In this document: piece after piece, positions 58,039-64,000 of the stretch
How positions within the stretch are numbered: position 1 is the first letter of the stretch
Layout: the number at the start of each line of letters is the position of its first letter
Source: Schistosoma haematobium
Taxonomy: Eukaryota > Platyhelminthes > Trematoda > Strigeidida > Schistosomatidae
Assembly (NCBI RefSeq): GCF_000699445.3
Contig: NC_067200.1
Location: forward strand, 19,023,003-19,087,002
Direction of reading: 5' to 3'
Length of the DNA: 64,000 nt
Program-made: the position numbers and the translations under genes
The notes under the pieces: model-generated
What the model saw: only the letters and a program-made list of their open reading frames with translations
Databases searched by the model: none
What the model was told of the DNA's origin: nothing

Positions 58039-58194
58039 AGTTTTATTATTATTGTTAGAAGGGATTGAAATCATGAGTCATTTGAAGCTAGATTTTTTAA
58101 AGTTAGACATTAACACTGTCGGTTGCCAGCTTAGTGATCTAATGGTTATGTAGTGAACAGAACATGGGTGGAAACAATCGAATTGTATCTAGCA

Positions 58195-58620
58195 CAAAAT
58201 TCCAGAGTTACTTGTTAAAATAGGAAAACCAAATAGTAAATCATTAATTTGCAAAATATCATTCCATCATATCAAACCGAACTGCTGCCGTTGCAAACAT
58301 CAATCCATGGTCTCACATTTCATTGTTCATACGGTTTCTTACAAATTCCATTGTGTTCTCGCTTCTCTTTTCTTGATCTTCCCCCATCTTCTGCTGCCAG
58401 ATATTACGTTCTTTAACTCGCGTTATATACTACTTATATCAATATAAGTAGCAAGTACCACAGTTAGACCGATAGTTCTTGGGTTCGAATCTCGCGGTGT
58501 GAGTTCGTGGATGCTCGCTGCTGAGGAAACCCATACTAGAACGAAACGGTCATCTAATGTTTAGAGGTTTTCCATGGTGGTATAGCTTTAATCGACTCAT
58601 GAATTCAACTGCAATATATT
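58195..58620. repeat. Repeat G (minus) followed by SINE-A (plus)
   Basis: 58195-58465 holds the ACTACTTATATCAATATAAGTAG palindrome; 58440-58620 is a SINE-A copy starting at the B-box region. Confidence 0.55.
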
Positions 58621-58639
58621 TATTGGTATATGGGACTTG

Positions 58640-59070
58640 CTAAGATTTTAGAATGTTCACAGTTGGAAACATGAACAGATGTTGGCTAGACTCCTATTGA
58701 GAACCTGAATACAGTAGGCTGCCGTTTCATCCTGGTATTGAATAAGGACTGAATTCCTCTGGTCACAAGTGTGTCGGGTTTGAGATATTTATCCTTCGTA
58801 GGGAATGGATAAAGGATTGTTAAATATTGTAAACTGATTAAAGTAAGACCATAACACTGTTTGATGATAACTCAGTAACCTAAAGGTTAAGTGAGACCAG
58901 CTCAGTGATCGACAGGTTAAGCGTTTGCGTGCGAGAATAAATGTCCTGGGTTCAAATCCCGTGTGCGGGATCGTGGATGCCCATTGCCGAGGAGTCTTAT
59001 ACTAAACAGAAATGGCCATCCAGTGCTACCAGGTTTTCAATGATTATCTATTCATGTTATCGATTTAAAG
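58640..59070. repeat. SINE-A remnants: minus 58640-58760, plus 58885-59070
   Basis: The plus copy has a recognisable head; hammerheads are broken. Confidence 0.6.
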
Positions 59071-59319
59071 ATAACGTACCGATTTTTGAAAATAATTAAT
59101 TTAATCTTTCAATATTAATCTAAAGTTTTGCGTTTTTCTTTGTAAAGGGGTTGAGAATATACGGTAACTGTATTTATTTTATATTTGACTTCCTTAATGT
59201 TTTCTAGCAATTGATAGAACCAAGCATCATCAACTCCTTACTTAGTCGATATGCAAACAAAATTATCACATGAGATTAATTTCCCAATGTTTTACTGATC
59301 AATTCAATGAGCACAGGGT

Positions 59320-59695
59320 TGTGGAGATCAGATTAACATTGAAAACATGAAAAAAACTGGGCAGTCATTTCATCCTAGTATGGTACTCATCAGCAGCACA
59401 TATTAACGAATCTGCACATAGGAACCGAACTCAGGATCTTTGGCCTCGTTCCATGAACGCTTCACCTCTATACCACTGAACCAGAATGCAACGGTGTTGA
59501 TATCTAACTTTAATCAATCCACGATGTTGCGAGACCATCTTTCATTGTCTTTAGTGGGTAATTGTTTCACAACCGACAATATTGAACTTCGTTGGTTACG
59601 GCTTCTTATTAGAAATTAGAGAATTATCTTTCAAAACTAGTCATTATTGAGAACATGACAATTATCTGTATACGGTTATGGAGATTGTTTACAAT
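59320..59695 (-). repeat. SINE-A copy, nearly full length, degenerate
   Basis: Head at 59490-59420; hammerhead damaged. Confidence 0.65.
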
Positions 59696-59784
59696 GATAG
59701 TCTAACAATGGTCCTAAATAACAATGAGAACATACAAGTAAAACGACATCGAGTGAATTTAAACTTTACTCCATTGCACAAGCA

Positions 59785-60065
59785 GGTGGCTATCAGGACT
59801 CAGTAGCTAAGAGGATAACGCGATGGCGTTTGAAGTGAATGGTACTGAGTTCATGTCCCGGAGTGAACGTTAACTCTGAGATGCAAGTACGTCAAGCTGA
59901 TGAGTCCCAAATAGGACGAAACGCACATCCTGGATTCCACTGCTAGTCACTATCCATGTTTTCTTATGATACTTGTGACTGAAGACAATAATGAGGCAGT
60001 CCGTACAGGATGTACATATTTTAATAAGAGACTGATCAATTACAGTCCTAAATAACAATGAGAAG
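59785..60065 (+). repeat. Sm-alpha-like SINE, full copy with hammerhead
   Basis: A box CTCAGTAGCTAAGAGG, B-box-like GAGTTCATGTCCC, hammerhead 59891-59936, 3' part to the TACAGTCCTAAATAACAATG block. Confidence 0.85.
59891..59936 (+). ncRNA. Hammerhead ribozyme of Sm-alpha type
   Basis: GTCAAG, CTGATGA, stem II GTCC/GGAC, GAA, ACGCACAT, triplet ATC, CTGGAT. The core and stem II are as in the well-known schistosome Sm-alpha satellite hammerhead. Stem I keeps five of six pairs. The inner stem III pair is lost (C against A), so activity may be reduced. Confidence 0.72.
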
Positions 60066-60121
60066 ATTTAAACAAACAAAACCAAGTAAATTTAAGATGT
60101 TATTTATAATTAAATAATATA

Positions 60122-60305
60122 AATTGTTGAGATCATGAGTCAATTGAAGCTAGACCGCCATGGAAAATCTGGAAACACCGGACGGCCATTTCATCCTATC
60201 GTGGGACTCCTCATCAGTGCACTTCCACAACCCCACCTCGTGGGACACGAACCTAGGACCTATCAGCCTATCACCGCTTAATCACTAGACCACTGAGCCA
60301 TCATC
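60122..60305 (-). repeat. SINE-A copy
   Basis: Hammerhead complete except C3 to A. Confidence 0.75.
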
Positions 60306-60524
60306 TGATATTAATAAAATAATATTTGGGAAAGTGAAGAAATGCTTGTAGAAAATGTTGAAGGTATTTTTAAGTAGAATTCAAACCACATGTTCTCCCA
60401 AGCAGAAAGCTTTAGATATTTGGTCAAAAAATAGTCTAAATGAAATAATTTCAAGCCAACTTCAGTACAACATCCTACCAGTCGTTTGCAAAGAAATCAT
60501 TATTTCACATTTCTCGACCATATT

Positions 60525-60905
60525 ACTTATATAGATAATTAAGTAGCAGATATGGATGACACTAAAATTGTAGTCTTTGCATCTCAGTCATACGTTTATT
60601 TCTTCGTTGATAAAATTTAATGGAATGTTGACATCTATAAGTAGTATGTATCATTAGTTGAAAGTGAAATGCCTGGAGTCAGAAGGTTAAAGAGATGGAA
60701 TTAAAGAGAACGAGAACAAAGAATAGTTGGTGTGAAGACAAAAGAACATTGAAGTCTTAGACGATTGATTGACATTTTGCAGAAGGAACAGTCGAGTTTG
60801 AGACAATTGATTTACCGTTTCCCGATGAAGTATTTACTGTATGGTTCTGAGATTTTACCAAGTTATTCTGTAATTTTTTGGTCAAATACATTTGCTTGTC
60901 CCCCA
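60525..60905 (+). repeat. Repeat G, longest copy
   Basis: Includes two partly repeated TTGAGTTTGAGACAATTGA/GAAGTCTTAGACGATTGA blocks and the GTATTTACTGTATGG end. No ORF, no tRNA-like head. Confidence 0.55.
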
Positions 60906-61279
60906 CTTATGTCTTCGTTCACTGCTAGATAACCATTAGAATACATTTGAACACAACCACTTTGGCTAAATATGAACAGTTTTACTATTGTACTGAACAA
61001 TTTTCGAATGGACTAGTGGTTCTAAGTTATGCATACATGAAAAGAATTAGGAATTTTGAAGGATAGTAAAATTTTACTCATTTAATTCAAGAATTTAGAT
61101 TTTGTAAAGAATCTCCATCTGACTGTCTCTATATCCACTGAATAATTCCTCGAAGAGATCCAGATGAACGCAGACAAGTAGATTCTATTCACGCACCAGT
61201 AAAGTAAGATGGTGGCAAAGGTGAAAGGAAAGAAAATAGAAAAGGTACATAAACAGAAAAGTTTTTAGTATAGGGTCGT

Positions 61280-61560
61280 GCAGATTGTTGAAGTTCATTG
61301 GATTCATGGACTAATTAATGTCTGACCACTATCGAAAATCTAAAATCACTGGACGGCAGTTTTGTCCTAGTGTAGGATTCTTCAACAATAAACATCCATA
61401 ATCCTGAACTCAGGACTCAAACTCGAATATTATATCCCAATGTCTTTGGTGGGTGGATGCGCACTGCTAAAGAGTTCCATACTAGGACGAAACGGCCATC
61501 AAGTGCTTCTAGATTTTCAATGATGATCAGACATTAATCGATTTATGACTTGAGTAAAAA
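61280..61560. repeat. SINE-A foldback, degenerate
   Basis: Minus 61280-61430, plus 61450-61560; cores broken. Confidence 0.6.
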
Positions 61561-61739
61561 AACAGAAATGTCAATTTACCACCATTCTTGGAAACTTCTG
61601 AAAAACACATGTTACTCAATGAACGTCAAAAGAAATTTTGTCAAGTTATAATCATTTATTCCCAAGTGATTAATGTAGAGATGAGTTACCAATATTATTT
61701 GACAAATTAACGTTTTTCTTTTCAGAATGGGTTTTTAGA

Positions 61740-62140
61740 TTTTTAGAAATTTCACAAGTTAAAATCATGAGCCAATTGAAGCTAGACCACCATGAAAACC
61801 TGGAAGCACTGGACGGCCGTTTCGTCCTAGTATGGGACTCCTCAACAGTGCGCATCCACAAACCCGCCCCCACGGGATTCGAACCCAGGACTTACTGGCT
61901 TGGCGCAACTTCGTGGATTGGTTGAAGTTAGACATTAACACCGTTGGATGCCGGCCCAGTGGTCTAATGGTTAAGTGCTAGCGCGCGGAGCCGGTAGGTC
62001 CTGGGTTCGAATCCTGCGGGGGCGGGTTCGTGGATACGCACTGCTGAGGGGTCCCATACGGGGGCGAAACGGCCGTCCAGTGCTTCCAGGTTTTCCATGG
62101 TGGTCTAGCTTCAATTGGCTCGTGATTTCAACTTGTGAAG
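61740..62140. repeat. SINE-A foldback, young, with matching outer ends
   Basis: Minus arm 61740-61905, plus arm 61905-62140 with a full tRNA-like head. Both arms keep almost all of the hammerhead; each has one core change (TTGAGGA; CTGAGGG). The outer ends (ATTTCACAAGTTAAAATCAT and its complement) also pair. Confidence 0.8.
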
Positions 62141-62842
62141 TTTTTCATTTCCATTTATCCAGTAACTGTAGTCTAGGATCCAGATAAACACTTTGTTTAT
62201 ATACAAACTCATTAGTTAACTGACTTTATTATTTCAATTTCCTAAGTAAATGAATCTGTTTTTGATAAAGTTTTGTTCTGTAAGCTAGAGCGTTTGGTCA
62301 TGGAGATTTCGTCATTCTTCTGAAGGACATCATCAGTACAAACTATAGATCAAATTATTCAACTCAGAGAATAAAACTCTATCAAAATCATTTATCTGAG
62401 TGAGTTACAAATCTTTTGCACTATGGTAAAATGAATCTGTCAATTAAAGTAGAATATAAATTAGTAAAGAAAACTTCTTATTTTCTAATTGGCATTTAGT
62501 ATGAGTTAATTGTTTTGTGACATTGAGTTATCTCAACATGTTACATCAAGTTACAATAAGTTACGATCTTTTGCTGTACAACTTACAATCAGAGATATTG
62601 TGATAGATGCCAATATGTATTGAAAAGATGAACATTATTTAGATGTCAATTACTGAACTGTCAACATCTTGTAGTGTCCGTTGTTGGGTTAAATCCACAC
62701 AGCATATTCTAGCTTCTGGACAGTTCAATTTATCCATTCTTTTTGAGTCATATTTTGATCTCGTTAATTATTCACTTATCAAACTTAACTGTTTTTATAT
62801 GAGCATATATGTGTGTACACTTTTTATCTTATTCATCACATT

Positions 62843-63468
62843 TACTTACTTACGCCTGTTACTCCTCATGAAGGAGCATAGGCCGCTCACTAGCATTCTC
62901 CATCCAACCCTGTTCTGGGCAATCCGTTCCAGCTCTTTCCAGTTGTTATTCATCCTTTTGATTTCTGCTTCTATTTCCCCACGTAATGCGTTCTTTGGCC
63001 TACCTCTTTTCGCTTACCTTCAGGGTTCCAAGTTAGGGTTTGCCTCGTGATGCAGTTTGGTGATTTCCTCAATGTATGTCATATCCATTTCCATCGTCTT
63101 TTCCTAATTTCTTCTTCAGAGGGAAGCTGATTTGTTCTGTCCCAGAAAAGGCTGTTGCTGATGGTATCCGGCCAATGGATGTTGAGTATCTTGCGTAGAC
63201 AGCTATTTATAAATACTTGTACCTTCGTGATTGTGGATGTTGTAGTTCTCCAAGTTTCAGCTTCGTACAGTAGAACTGTCTTGACGTTTGTATCGAAGAT
63301 TCTCACTTTGATATTGGTTGAAATTGGTTTTGAGTTCCATATGTTCTTCAATTGTAGGAATGCTATCCTTGGTTTGCCAATCCTCGCCTTTACTTCTGCA
63401 TCTGAACCTCCTTGTTCATCGATGATGCTTCCTAGGTGTTGTAACGTGAAAAAGGGCTGCTACTGATT
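62843..63468 (-). mobile_element. RTE-like LINE 3' part, interrupted upstream
   Basis: Minus strand: [12 protein letters not shown] at 63465-63400, [45 protein letters not shown] and RRWKWI, then a frameshift near 63075 and the 3' end at 62843. Confidence 0.8.
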
Positions 63469-63474
63469 GGAGGA

Positions 63475-63825
63475 TAGCGAGCGCGAATTATCGATCGGAC
63501 CAAAGACGCGAAAACACGTAAGAACGGCCTAGAGTTCTGTTTGGTCCCGCTTCCCTGTCTAGCCCAGCCAGTTGAGTCCAGAGCGCAAGTCTCAGGCTCT
63601 TAGATATGAATCATTGTATTTCAAACATACTCTGTTTATATACCAATCAAGCAGACCACATCGTACCATAAAATAGAAAATAACATTGTCAGTATCGACC
63701 AGTAGGAAAATGACACGTGAAATAAATAATGACCAATAAGAAAATAACACCATTTCAAGTTCAAGGATAGCGTTATACTTAACAGAATAATTTTTGGGAT
63801 ATTTTTCTGAATATCCCAAGATCAG
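63475..63825 (-). mobile_element. 350-bp TATA-bearing element inserted in the LINE
   Basis: Minus copy of the 42520 element, with the GGGATATTCAG/AATATCCC hairpin near 63820 and GGTATATAAACAGAG near 63640. It splits the LINE between FTYL and GSIID. Confidence 0.7.
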
Positions 63826-64000
63826 ATATGTGAAGGATTCTACATCTTCCAGAGTTTTGCCATCAAGAGTGATTGGATTGCTTTTCTCCGCGTTGTATTT
63901 GAGGACCTTGGTTTTCCCCTTGTGTGTGCTGGGGCCTACTGATGCAGAGACTGCTGCTACACTGGCTGTAAGTTAGCTGATGTTAGTTCTGGTGAGTCAT
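63826..64000 (-). mobile_element. RTE-like LINE, upstream part of the interrupted copy
   Basis: Minus strand: GKTKVLKYNAEKSNPITLDGKTLEDVESFTYL-like sequence (with one frame change), the reverse transcriptase block just before TYLGSIID. Continues beyond the window. Confidence 0.75.

Noticed and set aside
61975..62187. Arg-rich 70-residue open frame
   Set aside because: It reads through the tRNA-like head and hammerhead of SINE-A; the same peptide pattern appears wherever young SINE copies occur.

Overview
The window is intronic and intergenic DNA of a blood fluke (Schistosoma). It is AT-rich, almost every long open frame is a shadow of a repeat, and the interspersed repeats are schistosome types: Sm-alpha-like hammerhead SINEs, other tRNA-headed hammerhead SINEs, RTE-like and CR1-like LINEs, Merlin DNA transposons and a Penelope-like fragment. 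The species cannot be fixed from the sequence alone.

One protein-coding gene can be assembled. It is a bestrophin-family anion channel on the minus strand, reading from high to low coordinates. Exon 1 is followed by exon 2 (28407-28297), exon 3 (25235-25082), exon 4 (20528-20024), exon 5 (17802-17600), exon 6 (16016-15939), exon 7 (13052-12900), exon 8 (10602-10355) and exon 9 (9094-8998, with the stop). All introns are GT-AG, every phase matches, and the joined CDS is 1620 nt (539 residues). There are three candidate first exons, at 33574-33504, 37757-37687 and 52760-52690. Each is exactly 71 nt, starts with ATG, ends in phase 2 at a good donor, and encodes a recognisable variant of the bestrophin N-terminus. 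This looks like a tandemly duplicated first exon giving alternative N-termini, probably with separate promoters.

Most of the rest is repeats. The commonest is a tRNA-headed SINE (called SINE-A here). Its monomer carries a pol III-like A/B-box head followed directly by a complete type I hammerhead ribozyme. Two other families, Sm-alpha-like and a third called SINE-C here, share this architecture with different sequences. SINE-A and SINE-C occur as head-to-tail dimers with a fixed period (402 bp at two separate SINE-A loci, about 354 bp in SINE-C, 359/340 bp in a SINE-A-like array), and often as head-to-head foldbacks. Several hammerheads keep every core residue, and three lie in the sense orientation inside the bestrophin transcription unit.

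Layout: 1-8.9 kb is gene-free repeat DNA (SINE-A, Merlin element, CR1-like and RTE-like LINE fragments). 9.0-33.6 kb holds bestrophin exons 9 to 1a with repeat-filled introns. 33.6-52.8 kb holds alternative exons 1b and 1c among repeats, a solo LTR and a Penelope fragment. 52.8-64 kb is upstream repeat DNA with a tandem SINE array (56.8-58.0 kb) and an RTE-like LINE interrupted by a 350-bp element at the right edge. Repeat boundaries are read by eye and are approximate unless stated. Gene-free stretches not listed below hold only AT-rich sequence or microsatellites that I could not assign.
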